This document shows positions 42,272-51,838 of a stretch of 64,000 bases of DNA, in pieces. Source of the stretch: Rhodopirellula sp. (GTDB taxonomy: Bacteria; Planctomycetota; Planctomycetia; Pirellulales; Pirellulaceae). Both the position numbers and the translations under genes were made by a program. The first letter of the stretch is position 1. Each line of letters opens with the position of its first letter. The notes below the pieces were generated by a model that did not search any database, had not been told where the DNA came from, and worked only from the letters and a program-made list of their open reading frames with translations. The stretch covers positions 1 to 64,000 of the forward strand of contig NZHC01000119.1 in NCBI GenBank assembly GCA_002689655.1, read 5' to 3'.

Positions 42272-44209
42272 ATGTATGATTCGCTTATTAGAAAAGTTCT
42301 GCTCTTTACGCTGCTTGCTGTAGTTGTCGCTGGGACGGACGTAGTTTCCGCTCAGGAAAAAAAAGAAGCTTCCAATTTGATGCATTTGCTAATCGATTGC
42401 AGCAAACCAAGCCGGGGTTTGATTGAGGCGACGCTGCAAATCCCCGTTGCTGCGGCCGCGAAGGTGGGGAAGATATCGCTTTGGTATCCGAAGTGGGTGC
42501 CAGGGTCCCACGGGCCTGGCGGCCCCATCGCAAATATTGCCGGCCTTCAAATCCATGGCGCGGATGGCAAGCGTTTGAAGTGGAGACGGGCGCCGGGTGA
42601 GGTTTACCGATTGGAGGTCGAAGTACCCCGTGGAGCGAAAGAAGTTCAGGTCGCGGTACGATATGTTGTGAACCAACCAACAACCACCTCCTTTGGCCAC
42701 GACTGTTTTTTTGCTGGAAACATTGGAGTGGTAAGCCCAAGTTGCTTACTGCTTTATCCAGAAGGGTCCGATGTTGATGAGCAACAGATTGAAGTGCGCG
42801 TGCGCCCTCCAGCTGGTTGGTACGTGGCCTCTGCCTTGGCAAAGTCAAACAAGGGGGTGAAGCCAGAAGAGGAACTCATGTTCCAACCTGTCACTCTGCG
42901 CACGCTAGTGGACAGCCCTGTGATGCTTGGGAGGTGCTACCGTAGTTTTGAGCTTGTCACGAACACCTCACTATCTCCTCCGCATACGCTTCATGTCTTC
43001 TCTGACCACAAAACTGCAGAAAGTATCAGCGATGAAGTCGTCAAAAAGTATGCTGAAATGGTGCGGCAGGCATCGTATCTGATTGGTTCTCATCCTTTTG
43101 ACCGATTTGATATTTTACTTGGGGTTACCGATGCACTGCCCAAGAATGGTCTTGAGCACGCACGTTCAACTTTCAACGTGCTGCCACCGTCGTCACTGAA
43201 ATCGGTGACTGCTTTGAAAGGTTGGGATCGTCTTTTAGTTCCCCATGAATATCTGCATGCTTGGTGCGGCAAGTTTCGACGCCCTGAGGGAATGCTGACG
43301 AGTGATTTTCATACGCCGAAAGACACCGAATTGCTTTGGGTTTACGAGGGGCTTACGCAGTACTTGGGAGAGTTGGTAGAAGCAAGAAGCGGTTTGATGA
43401 CTGATGAGGAATTCAAGAATCGGCTCTTGGTAGAACTTCGAAATGCCATGAACCAACAGGGCCGGCAGTGGCGGACACTTGCAGACACGGCGGCTGCATC
43501 ACATATCCTTCGTGGTGCCAGCCCGAGTTGGGGTGGGTTGAGACGGAGCCAAGATTACTACATGGAAGGAATGCTGTTTTGGTTGGAAGCCGATGCGAGA
43601 ATACGACATCTGACAAATGGCAATAAATCATTGGATGACTTTTGTCACTCGTTTTTTAAATCGCAAAGATCGGTGAAGCAGCCAGCAGCGTTCGATCGAA
43701 GCGAAGTTGTCAAGCAGCTTCATGCGGTGGCACCCTTTGATTGGGATGGTTTGATATCTCGCCGGATAGAGTCGTTCCAGCAGCAATTTGATCCCGAGGT
43801 AGCGAGTCTTTTGGGTTACAGTTTTGAAATCACTAATCAGAAGCCCAAGATCCCGACCAATACATTTCGTCAAAGCTCAGGTGTTGACTTGCTTGACTCA
43901 CTGGGGGTTTCCTTCTCATCCTCAGGTGAAGTTCGGAATGTGTTACTTGATAGCCCCGCAGATAAAGCAATGTTGGCTCCTCGACAAATGATTGTTGCTG
44001 TGGGTGATCACAAATGGAGCACCGATCGAATGCTGAGTTCAGTTGAACAGGCGGTGCAAGGAAAGCCAATCAAACTGCTGGTGTCAGAGCATGATCGAAT
44101 CAAGTCGGTGCAGATCCAATACTATGGTGGTCTCGCGTATTGGAACCTCACGCGTGACGATTCCAAAGAAGATTGGCTGTCACAGATTTTGGCGGCACGC
44201 AAGAAGTAG
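42272..44209 (+). CDS. M61 family peptidase with C-terminal PDZ domain
   Basis: Glycyl-aminopeptidase-type metallopeptidase. ATG 42272 starts a signal peptide (SLIRKVLLFTLLAVVVAG, cleavage after VSA). The N-terminal beta domain is MLHLLIDCSKPSRGLIEATLQIP-like with the WYPKWVPGSHGPGG motif of the family. The zinc motif is HEYLHAW (HExxHxW) in LLVPHEYLHAWCGKF, and the third ligand lies in ELLWVYEGLTQYLGELV. A PDZ domain (GVSFSSSGEVRNVLLDSPADKA) covers the C-terminal ~100 residues. The exported enzyme probably trims peptides in the periplasm. The track start at 42179 adds an implausible 31 residues. Confidence 0.88.
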   Translation: MYDSLIRKVLLFTLLAVVVAGTDVVSAQEKKEASNLMHLLIDCSKPSRGLIEATLQIPVAAAAKVGKISLWYPKWVPGSHGPGGPIANIAGLQIHGADGKRLKWRRAPGEVYRLEVEVPRGAKEVQVAVRYVVNQPTTTSFGHDCFFAGNIGVVSPSCLLLYPEGSDVDEQQIEVRVRPPAGWYVASALAKSNKGVKPEEELMFQPVTLRTLVDSPVMLGRCYRSFELVTNTSLSPPHTLHVFSDHKTAESISDEVVKKYAEMVRQASYLIGSHPFDRFDILLGVTDALPKNGLEHARSTFNVLPPSSLKSVTALKGWDRLLVPHEYLHAWCGKFRRPEGMLTSDFHTPKDTELLWVYEGLTQYLGELVEARSGLMTDEEFKNRLLVELRNAMNQQGRQWRTLADTAAASHILRGASPSWGGLRRSQDYYMEGMLFWLEADARIRHLTNGNKSLDDFCHSFFKSQRSVKQPAAFDRSEVVKQLHAVAPFDWDGLISRRIESFQQQFDPEVASLLGYSFEITNQKPKIPTNTFRQSSGVDLLDSLGVSFSSSGEVRNVLLDSPADKAMLAPRQMIVAVGDHKWSTDRMLSSVEQAVQGKPIKLLVSEHDRIKSVQIQYYGGLAYWNLTRDDSKEDWLSQILAARKK

Positions 44210-44464
44210 ACCAGATCGTCTGGGTGAATTGAGGAAGTGTTGCGATCTTCGTGCTGACTGTTGAGAGTTGAGGAAAAACGCGGGTCCAATGAAGCATTGA
44301 ACCCAGGTGGTGTTTTCTTGTGTGATGAAAATCTTAAACATCCCACGGCCACGGTTGCTGATCCGATTTTCTGTCAGGCACGTCAATGAAAGTCCAAAAA
44401 GACAGGACGTGATAGTAGCATCGGGTACTAACGCGGAAGCCCTACAAGGTGGCTTGCCGGGACT

Positions 44465-45721
44465 CTAGTTTGATAGATCAAAACAGGCTCCCTCCTGGGT
44501 GCTTCTTACATAGAGCCGACCATTACTGAATGCCGGTGTTGACCAGCATTTTCCTTCGATGGCTTCCGTACTGGCTAGCTCTTTGTACTCCTCGGGTGTT
44601 GCCTTCACGAGTGTGACTTTGCCGGCATCGGATAATACAACTAACTGGTCATTCACCAAAATGCAATTTCCCGGACCGAATCCTGAATGTGACCATTTGA
44701 TTTCACCTGTGCTCAGTTCAACGCATTGTAGTGGTGCTCGTCCATATTTTTTGAATTCGAAAATTCCATACAGATGCCCATCGTGGACGACCGGGGTGCT
44801 CCAGTGATTCATCAATTCGTTTGGCTTGAACCAGACTTCCTCTGCTTCTTTAGATCCGTTGACAGAGAAAAGTCCGGCACCGACACCGTAACCAGCCGAG
44901 CAGAAAATCTGGTTGCCACTGGAAACCGGGGAAGCGGCTGTTGATACGCTAAACGGGAATTGGGATGTCCACGCGAGTTCGCCTGTTTCTGCGGCTAAAG
45001 CAATGAGGCCCGACTGCATGAAAAAGACAACTTGTTGTTTGCCATCGATCGTTGTGATGTGAGGAGTGGCGTGAGTCATTAATTCATCGCCAGTCTTCCA
45101 CAGAACTTTCCCCGTATCTTTTTGGAATGCAAGAAAAGTTTCACCGGGTCCCCCACCACTGACGAACAGCATGTTGCCGTGCAATAACGGGGAGGTAGCG
45201 TTGTACCATTTGATGTGGCGTCCCGAAAATTCCTTGACCACATCATGTCTCCAAATGACTGATCCGTCGGATGCGTTGAGGCAGCTTAAAACAAGGCGTC
45301 CGTCGTACACGTAAACATGTTTGTTATCTACGGTGGGTGTGTTTCGGGGGCCATCGCCACCGCGATTATCACGGGCACCAGCATTGCCGCCGTCATGTTC
45401 GTAATCACTGGAACTCAAAGGCACTGCCCATCGTTCCTCACCAGTTGCCGAGTCGAGAGCGATACATGTCTCGCGATCTTCACCTTCATGTTCTCGCTTG
45501 ATTACCGTGTAGACAGCATCACCGAAGACAACGAACGAACTGAATCCAGAAGTAGTTGGAATTGTCCATACTGGTTCCTGCATTCCGGACGCAAAACGAG
45601 CTGAATCGATTGTCTCGAAGGACTTTCCGTCACCATTGGGTCCGCGGTACTGGTTCCAATCGGCTGCGTGCACTGAAAGAGTGAAAATCGAAAGACCAGC
45701 AAAAACTAGAAATGACTTCAT
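44465..45721 (-). CDS. Exported PQQ-like beta-propeller protein (second)
   Basis: Signal peptide MKSFLVFAGLSIFTLSVHA, then a BamB-like propeller of about 400 residues. Blades include REHEGEDRETCIALDSATGEERW, LVLSCLNASDGSVIWRHD, TFLAFQKDTGKVLWKTGDELM, IALAAETGELAWTSQFP and LQCVELSTGEIKWSHSG. Unlike the 27.8-kb protein, it has no extra C-terminal domain. Role unknown; probably periplasmic. The 3' end is convergent with the M61 peptidase gene. Confidence 0.87.
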   Translation of the reverse strand: MKSFLVFAGLSIFTLSVHAADWNQYRGPNGDGKSFETIDSARFASGMQEPVWTIPTTSGFSSFVVFGDAVYTVIKREHEGEDRETCIALDSATGEERWAVPLSSSDYEHDGGNAGARDNRGGDGPRNTPTVDNKHVYVYDGRLVLSCLNASDGSVIWRHDVVKEFSGRHIKWYNATSPLLHGNMLFVSGGGPGETFLAFQKDTGKVLWKTGDELMTHATPHITTIDGKQQVVFFMQSGLIALAAETGELAWTSQFPFSVSTAASPVSSGNQIFCSAGYGVGAGLFSVNGSKEAEEVWFKPNELMNHWSTPVVHDGHLYGIFEFKKYGRAPLQCVELSTGEIKWSHSGFGPGNCILVNDQLVVLSDAGKVTLVKATPEEYKELASTEAIEGKCWSTPAFSNGRLYVRSTQEGACFDLSN

Positions 45722-45925
45722 GAACTAATCCGTGGGTATCCTGTTGTGAAATGTAGCAATTTTTGTGACATGAAGTTGGTTTGCGTCACCGTGCATGCGG
45801 ATTGACAGCTTAGATCCTGTCGCTTCATTGGGGTAGGGTAAGCTCTTGCGTGTTCCATGAATTGCTGTTGTCGGACATGCTCGGTGCATACCTCGGAATT
45901 CAATCCCAACTGCATCTGACACGCG

Positions 45926-47269
45926 TTATGCAAAAAGTTCGTTCATTGGGATCCCAGAACTATCGCCGAACTTCTCGATGGGAACATCCATCGAATTGGC
46001 GATTCTGACAAATAGGTTGGACAAGGCATTTGCTTGTTCGTCGTAACTGACAAACTGGCCAGCTTTGTGCCCCATCTTTTTTCCACCGGCAAGAATGAGA
46101 GGAAAATTTGTATTGTCGTGCACCTTGGAGGTTGCTGCACCCTGAAAGACAAGGCATCGATCAAGAAGAGAACCGTCGCCTTCTTTCGCATCCCCAAGCC
46201 GCTTGATGAAATAAGCGAGTTGTTGGGCTACGAATTGATCCCACTGACCCCAATCCTTGAACCCGTCTTTGCCTTTGGCGGCGGAATGACTCAATTGATG
46301 AAGGTCTTTGCCAATACCAATATGTTTGGACAGGTTATTGGTGGGGGCTGTTCCGCCCTCGGAGGCGATTTGATAGGTCGCGACACGCGTGATATCTGAT
46401 TTGAAAGCGAGGTACATCAAGTCGTACATCGTCCGTATGTAGTTCTCCACATCGGTGAACTCAATCTCAAGATTCATCTCTGGAGGTGCTGCGTGGGTTC
46501 CCTTATCGGCCCACAACTTGTCGTTAGCGACTTTCTTTTCCAGCTCTGCAATCGATGCTAAATACTCATCGAGTGTTGCTTGATCCTGTTGCCCCAGATT
46601 CCGTTTGAGGTCTTTGGCATCTCGATAGATTTCATTCAGCAGTTGTGTTTTTTCGCGCAGTCTGGCCTTGGCTGCCGGACTATTTGCAACATACATCCTT
46701 TCGTAAATTTCTTTTAGGTTTGACCACGCGGGAATTCCCTTTCCGTTCTTATCAAAAGACAGCGTGTAGGTTCGAGATAAATTGCCCACGCCGCCCACCG
46801 TTGAAAGAGGCATCGAAGCTAATTGCGTTTGGCCACGGTGGAAATCACTGATGACCTGATCGATCGAGATGGAATTGAGGCTGGTTTTTCCTTTCACGAT
46901 ATCTTTGGCTGTCATAAATCCCGTGGGATTCACATGAGCGTCGCCGCTATTGCGATTTTGTGGATGTGAGAGTCCTGATATGACTGAGATGTTTTCACGA
47001 AACGGATTCAATGCTGCTTGGCTGGTTCTGAATTCGTACGTCCTTCCTTCCCCTTTGGGAAACCAATACCAATCCTCGTGCTGGGGATCTTTTTCGGGTG
47101 GAAGGCTCACCCCATTCGGAAAGAAGATGAAAGCTGCTCTTTTTGGCAAACTTTGGAGTGCTTTTTCTTCTCCCCCTGCCGCCATCGCATTCATGAATGG
47201 GAGTGCTAGCGAGACACCTGCCCCGCGCAAAAATGTTCTTCGTTGTAGATGCCAAGTCTTCACGGCCAT
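45926..47269 (-). CDS. DUF1552 domain protein (copy 3)
   Basis: Exported DUF1552 protein with a Tat-type signal, LQRRTFLRGAGVSLALPFMNAM. Family markers include AAFIFFPNGVSLPPEKDP, NISVISGLSHPQNRNSGD, SIDQVISDFHRGQTQL, DQATLDEYLASIAELEKKV, and the closing GDGSLLDRCLVFQGAATSKVHDNTN. ATG 47269 lies four bases after the stop of its PSCyt partner; the track start at 47314 overlaps that partner. Same pair layout as copies 1 and 2. Confidence 0.88.
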   Translation of the reverse strand: MAVKTWHLQRRTFLRGAGVSLALPFMNAMAAGGEEKALQSLPKRAAFIFFPNGVSLPPEKDPQHEDWYWFPKGEGRTYEFRTSQAALNPFRENISVISGLSHPQNRNSGDAHVNPTGFMTAKDIVKGKTSLNSISIDQVISDFHRGQTQLASMPLSTVGGVGNLSRTYTLSFDKNGKGIPAWSNLKEIYERMYVANSPAAKARLREKTQLLNEIYRDAKDLKRNLGQQDQATLDEYLASIAELEKKVANDKLWADKGTHAAPPEMNLEIEFTDVENYIRTMYDLMYLAFKSDITRVATYQIASEGGTAPTNNLSKHIGIGKDLHQLSHSAAKGKDGFKDWGQWDQFVAQQLAYFIKRLGDAKEGDGSLLDRCLVFQGAATSKVHDNTNFPLILAGGKKMGHKAGQFVSYDEQANALSNLFVRIANSMDVPIEKFGDSSGIPMNELFA

Positions 47270-47273
47270 TGCA

Positions 47274-49691
47274 CTAATATCCTCGGCGGAATCGTTCACT
47301 TTGGACGATTCCATGAATTATGACGGGTACAGAGTAATTGCTTGCTTCGAAACGCTTGACTAACTGTTTTACCAGATCCTCATCATGGTAATCGAGGTCT
47401 CGCGACAACGCGTAAGCCAGAAGCCTTTCCACAAGGCCCTGACCAAAGTCGTGCTTTCGATGGTGTATGAGATATTGTTTGAGTTCGCTCACACCATCAA
47501 TGCTTACTTTGTCCGGCAATATCGATTCTCGGTGAATAGGGATATAGTCCCGATTGAAGTTCGTTTTTTTCGCTTTCTCAGGTCCGCTCTCGGCCTTGGA
47601 AACGACAAGCACCTGATCGCGCCACGCACCACTTGCGTCGAAGTTCTCGAGCGGAATACCCCAAGGATCGATTTTCTCATGACAACTTTTGCAAGCCGCT
47701 TTATTGCGGTGGGCAAACAGTTTTTCATTGAGCGTCAATTTGTCGAAATCGGGAATGCTATCGTCCAAGGGAGGTACATTCTTGGGTGGTTCTGGGGGTG
47801 CGTCGTTCAGGATTACGTCAGACAGCCACACACCACGCAGGATGGCGTGTGAATTCATGCCGTCAGAGTTACCAATGAGAAATGTTCCCTGGGTTAACAA
47901 CCCACCACGATTCGCATTCTTGTTCACGACCACTTTCCTGAATTCGGTTCCTTTGACTCCTTTGATTTTGTAAAATACAGCCAGGGTTTGATTCACAAAA
48001 ATATGATTCGCATCAAGAAGATCAAGCGCGGGGGATCCATGTCGGAAAACATCGTTGACTGACTCGACCGTTTCCGAACGCATGAGCTCTTTCAAGGAAG
48101 GTTTGAATCTTGGATAGTAGTTTCTGTCGACCGCGACGTTGAACAGGTTAGAAGTCTGAAGCCACTGATCGGTGAAGTGTTCAACCCATCTTCTTGACTT
48201 TTTATCGCGGAGCATTCGTTCAATGTGTGAAGAAAGATTGGAAGGTTTTGTCAATTCGCCCATCGAAGCCGATTCCAGTAATGCTTGATCTGGGACTGAA
48301 CACCACAGGAAAAACGCTAGCCTCTCAGCTAATTTGTAGTTCGTCTTGTCTTCGGCAGATAGATCACCGGGAATGCCCAGATAGAAAAAACTGGGTGAAC
48401 ACAATATTTCTTTGTACGTGCTCAGCAGAGCGGTGATTGCCTTCTCAGTTCGAGTGTGTGTTTGATAGATGCCGTAATATTTTTGAAACTCTGCATCGCT
48501 TGGGGACCGTCGAAATGCTTTTTCAATAAAACGGTAAATTTTCTGACGTAGGTGGTCTGTCATGTCCAAGCCGGGGATGTCAGCTGGTAACAGGGTCGCG
48601 GTCAGTTCAGTATTGACGTTTCCTTTGTAGTCAAACGATTCCAGATAAATTGGCTGCGAACTTCGATTCGTGATGCGAATGAAGAACGGGCGATCCAAGG
48701 CCCGTGTCATTTCTGTCGGTAACATCTCGGGATAGGAGTTCAGCGAGTAGGTACGCAATTCATCGCTTTTTGCGATGTCGATGGTTCCAAGCACCTCGGT
48801 TTTCTGGCGTGGATCGACTTCTGAGTGAGTGAAGCCGATGGCGACTTGTAGCTTTCCAGGTTTCTCTGCTTTTGCTGATAGCGATGTTTGGAACATGTAT
48901 TGGGAAATGGATCGAATGGGCAGATCAATGTATCCACCCTGATTAACCAACACACCTGTGCCGGCACGTTCGACTTTGTCCACAGGCGGTTTATTCTTAC
49001 GACCTTCGGAGGCAAAAGTAACAGCTGGCTCGGTGTCCAAATTCGCTATGTCGAACTTCTCGAAATAGGGCTCAAATGCAGTAATCCGCTTCATCTTCTG
49101 AATAACAGACAGCACAACGTTTAAGTAGGATTCGAGGTGTGGCCCGCTGATCATCAGCAGTCGAGAACTATTCTTTAATCCGGTTTCTACGCTCGTGCTC
49201 TCTTCGGGAAGTACGCTGACTTCATCTGCTACTGATATTTGCAGCAAATCCTCAAGAGCATGTTGCAGCTCATATCGGGTCAAGCGTCGTACGCTGCCCT
49301 GCCTGTTCGGAATTCCATACCGCTTCCATTTCTTGAACTCTTTGTCTAGCCAGTTGGTGATCACCAATCGTTCAGTTACCGTCGGTTGCGGTTGATCTTC
49401 GGGGGGCATTTCGCCGGAGTTGAAAGCTTCTCGAATATCCTCCCATCTTCCAGAGTGTTGGCCGGAAACGATATTCGGATCGATGTTGTCGAGTCGTATC
49501 TTACCCTCGAAATCTTGGCGTCCATGGCATGCTACGCAGTATTTCTGAAGCAGCGGCTTCACCTGTTGGCGAAATTTGTTTAAGTCCGGTTGAATATCAC
49601 CCCAGGCAAATCCAGGCATGCATACCAGCAAGATACCACAGAATAAAAGTCTTAAAGCCAGCAACGATTTCAATAATATGCTCTCGATCAT
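47274..49691 (-). CDS. PSCyt1 / DUF1587 / DUF1592 / DUF1588 / DUF1585 protein (copy 3)
   Basis: At 805 residues this is the longest of the three cytochrome-type copies. Signal peptide LLALRLLFCGILLVCMPGFAWG; first haem motif CVACH (PSCyt1); RRLTRYELQHALEDLLQI (DUF1587). An inserted ~150-residue beta-sandwich-like region follows (VNQGGYIDLPIRSISQYMFQ). Then come KAFRRSPSDAEFQKYYG (DUF1595), RLAFFLWCSVPDQALLESA (DUF1592), CKSCH with EKIDPWGIPLENFDASG (DUF1588), and DUF1585. Exported, membrane association likely. The inserted region resembles ligand-binding modules seen in other PSD proteins and may set its specificity. Confidence 0.9.
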   Translation of the reverse strand: MIESILLKSLLALRLLFCGILLVCMPGFAWGDIQPDLNKFRQQVKPLLQKYCVACHGRQDFEGKIRLDNIDPNIVSGQHSGRWEDIREAFNSGEMPPEDQPQPTVTERLVITNWLDKEFKKWKRYGIPNRQGSVRRLTRYELQHALEDLLQISVADEVSVLPEESTSVETGLKNSSRLLMISGPHLESYLNVVLSVIQKMKRITAFEPYFEKFDIANLDTEPAVTFASEGRKNKPPVDKVERAGTGVLVNQGGYIDLPIRSISQYMFQTSLSAKAEKPGKLQVAIGFTHSEVDPRQKTEVLGTIDIAKSDELRTYSLNSYPEMLPTEMTRALDRPFFIRITNRSSQPIYLESFDYKGNVNTELTATLLPADIPGLDMTDHLRQKIYRFIEKAFRRSPSDAEFQKYYGIYQTHTRTEKAITALLSTYKEILCSPSFFYLGIPGDLSAEDKTNYKLAERLAFFLWCSVPDQALLESASMGELTKPSNLSSHIERMLRDKKSRRWVEHFTDQWLQTSNLFNVAVDRNYYPRFKPSLKELMRSETVESVNDVFRHGSPALDLLDANHIFVNQTLAVFYKIKGVKGTEFRKVVVNKNANRGGLLTQGTFLIGNSDGMNSHAILRGVWLSDVILNDAPPEPPKNVPPLDDSIPDFDKLTLNEKLFAHRNKAACKSCHEKIDPWGIPLENFDASGAWRDQVLVVSKAESGPEKAKKTNFNRDYIPIHRESILPDKVSIDGVSELKQYLIHHRKHDFGQGLVERLLAYALSRDLDYHDEDLVKQLVKRFEASNYSVPVIIHGIVQSERFRRGY

Positions 49692-49972
49692 TTGGTCAAT
49701 TTTACTTCAGTTGGCAGTTGCAGCAAGTAAACGCACAAACCAATCTAATTGGCCGGGCCCAACCATGTCCAATTTTTTTCGATGTCTGTTTGCTGTCACT
49801 ATTGGGTTTGAGTTCAACCCCCAATCGTCGGTAGCGTCCGCGCAGTGAGGCCTGATATGGTGTTCGGCTGACTGTGTTCCCAATCTTTGGCGATGTGGCC
49901 TGATTGATGTCGCAGCTTTGACCGTTTCGCAAGTGTGATCACGACCACAGGATAACCATACGGTGGAACGAG

Positions 49973-51838
49973 TTACTGAGCGGAGGGAGTGCGGCGGATG
50001 TGAACCATCAGTTCCCCAGCATTGTCAGCTAGTCTGTTCCAGTCATCTTGGCAGCGAAGGAACAACTGCCCGTGGTTTGGCGATACAAAGCTTTTCAACT
50101 TGCCAATGGGAAACGGATCTGAAAGTTTGAAGTTGTTGTAAATTACTGCAACCAGTTGGCCCCGCCCGATTTTGTCGCCATCAGCATCGTACTCGCCACC
50201 GTCTTTTGCGATCTTCCAATTTCCGACGGCGGCAAGGTCGTAGGATGCTCCTGTGTCAAGCTGAACCCCGGTCGCCTGCCAACCCAACAAAGCAGAGACC
50301 TTGACCTGAGTTCGCCGTTTGCCAGCCAGCGGGCTGAATTTCCGGTTCCACTGCCAAGCACAAAGGTCAGCACGGTATCCATTATCCAGTTGGTCGAGAA
50401 ACAACTCGTATTCAAATGCGAGTTGTTGCGCTGTGAGACCGTACACCACTTCGAAACTTGCACCCTTCTGCTTCTTCATCAGAGCGATCGCAAGAGGCTT
50501 GAAGCGGTCGGCATAATTGGGATTGTTGGCGAGCAGATGGCACAATGCCCAGCGCCATGCATAGTCTTGCCATGTACCTGGGTCGACTCGTCCAGGTACG
50601 GCGATTTCACGCAACTTCCGCTTGGGTTGGTGACCTTGCAAATAGGCAATCACACGGGGGTTGATATCCACGGCCCTTTTATCAAACTTCCAGTACTGTC
50701 CCATTTCTGCCAAGCCTTCGGCTAGCCACGTGGGACCCGTGGAACCGAACGCAAGGTGACAAAATCCGTGGGTGCACTCATGCTGAATGACGCCATGGTC
50801 ATCGCATGAGTACAGCACTGCTCGATGCCGATTCCCAAGTGAGGAGTTGAAACAGATACCAGCTTCGCCTTGAATTTTGGCGATCCCGGCGGGTTCGGTC
50901 AGCAAGCCGTCAGGCCAACCAGCCAGATCGCGGACGATAAAGCCTTCAACGATCCCATTGGGTGCCTGTCCAAAATATTGTGACAGAATCCCGACCATCG
51001 TTTCCAGCTTATCAAGAATGATTCGTGCTTGCCGCTCTGATATGTCTGTCATGAACGCATAGTGTTGTGAACGAATCAGCCGTGGTTTGTGCGGTTCGTC
51101 AGATAGATGCCGATACTTGGTGAGTAGTGCATCATCAACGCTCGCTCGCGCTGTCGTTTTGTTGCTGATTTCAATTTCAAGGGTTTTCGCAACGATATCT
51201 CCCGTATCCAGCCGTACTGCTACCAACTTCGTAACTTTAGCTCCGGCGCCGGCACGCCCGAAGTCATCGCTAATGAACCCGACAGTGGCGTCTTTTGCTG
51301 TCGGAATGGATAAGGTGGATTTTCTTGTAAATCCATTATTCGCTGGAATCTTCACGACCAAACGACCATTCGTCACTCGACTCAATTCGGCGACGATTTC
51401 GCATGTCGAGTGAGCACTGGCTTTATTTCCAACTTCAAGAACTCGAATTCCATTGGCATCGTCGTTACCAGTCACAAGGGAAATCTCAGCGACCTCACCC
51501 GTGGTGCGTCCTAGCCGATTTAAACGGCACTGGAATTGGATGTTTTGACCCGCCTTCAAATCATCCACCACGTAACTGCCAGTGACTACGATTTTAGCCG
51601 GTGATCGAAGGAACTGGCCACCTGCCAGTCGTACGCTTTGTTTGTCCATGGATTGAACACGAACGGTATAAGCTCGGCCAGTCTCATCTTTCACGACGAG
51701 CACATTGCCTGAAACAGATTCTACCGTTCCGGAAATGGAAATCGTTTCCTGGACCATAAGCTGTGAGTATCCAACGTTCGCGCTCAACACTACTGCTAGG
51801 AAAAAGTTAGCGAGCAAGACAAGTGGCGGTTGCTGCAT
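49973..51838 (-). CDS. Exported gluzincin-like metallopeptidase with LecA-type C-terminal lectin domain
   Basis: 621 residues with a signal peptide. The N-terminal ~230 residues are beta-rich (ISISGTVESVSGNVLVVKDETGR). The middle has HECTH followed by E in WLAEGLAEM, the HExxH...E layout of DUF1570/peptidase-MA-like zinc enzymes. The C-terminal ~115 residues (LLGWQATGVQLDTGASYDLAAVGNW to AGELMVHIRR) match the PA-IL/LecA galactose-binding fold: the start, the YDLAAVGNW strand, the PIGKLKSF... GQLFLRCQDDWNRLADNAGEL calcium and sugar region. A carbohydrate-targeted extracellular peptidase is inferred. Confidence 0.75.
   Translation of the reverse strand: MQQPPLVLLANFFLAVVLSANVGYSQLMVQETISISGTVESVSGNVLVVKDETGRAYTVRVQSMDKQSVRLAGGQFLRSPAKIVVTGSYVVDDLKAGQNIQFQCRLNRLGRTTGEVAEISLVTGNDDANGIRVLEVGNKASAHSTCEIVAELSRVTNGRLVVKIPANNGFTRKSTLSIPTAKDATVGFISDDFGRAGAGAKVTKLVAVRLDTGDIVAKTLEIEISNKTTARASVDDALLTKYRHLSDEPHKPRLIRSQHYAFMTDISERQARIILDKLETMVGILSQYFGQAPNGIVEGFIVRDLAGWPDGLLTEPAGIAKIQGEAGICFNSSLGNRHRAVLYSCDDHGVIQHECTHGFCHLAFGSTGPTWLAEGLAEMGQYWKFDKRAVDINPRVIAYLQGHQPKRKLREIAVPGRVDPGTWQDYAWRWALCHLLANNPNYADRFKPLAIALMKKQKGASFEVVYGLTAQQLAFEYELFLDQLDNGYRADLCAWQWNRKFSPLAGKRRTQVKVSALLGWQATGVQLDTGASYDLAAVGNWKIAKDGGEYDADGDKIGRGQLVAVIYNNFKLSDPFPIGKLKSFVSPNHGQLFLRCQDDWNRLADNAGELMVHIRRTPSAQ

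Noticed and set aside
46034-46399. 121-residue plus ORF inside DUF1552 copy 3
   Set aside because: Shadow of the minus-strand gene, which has strong family motifs.
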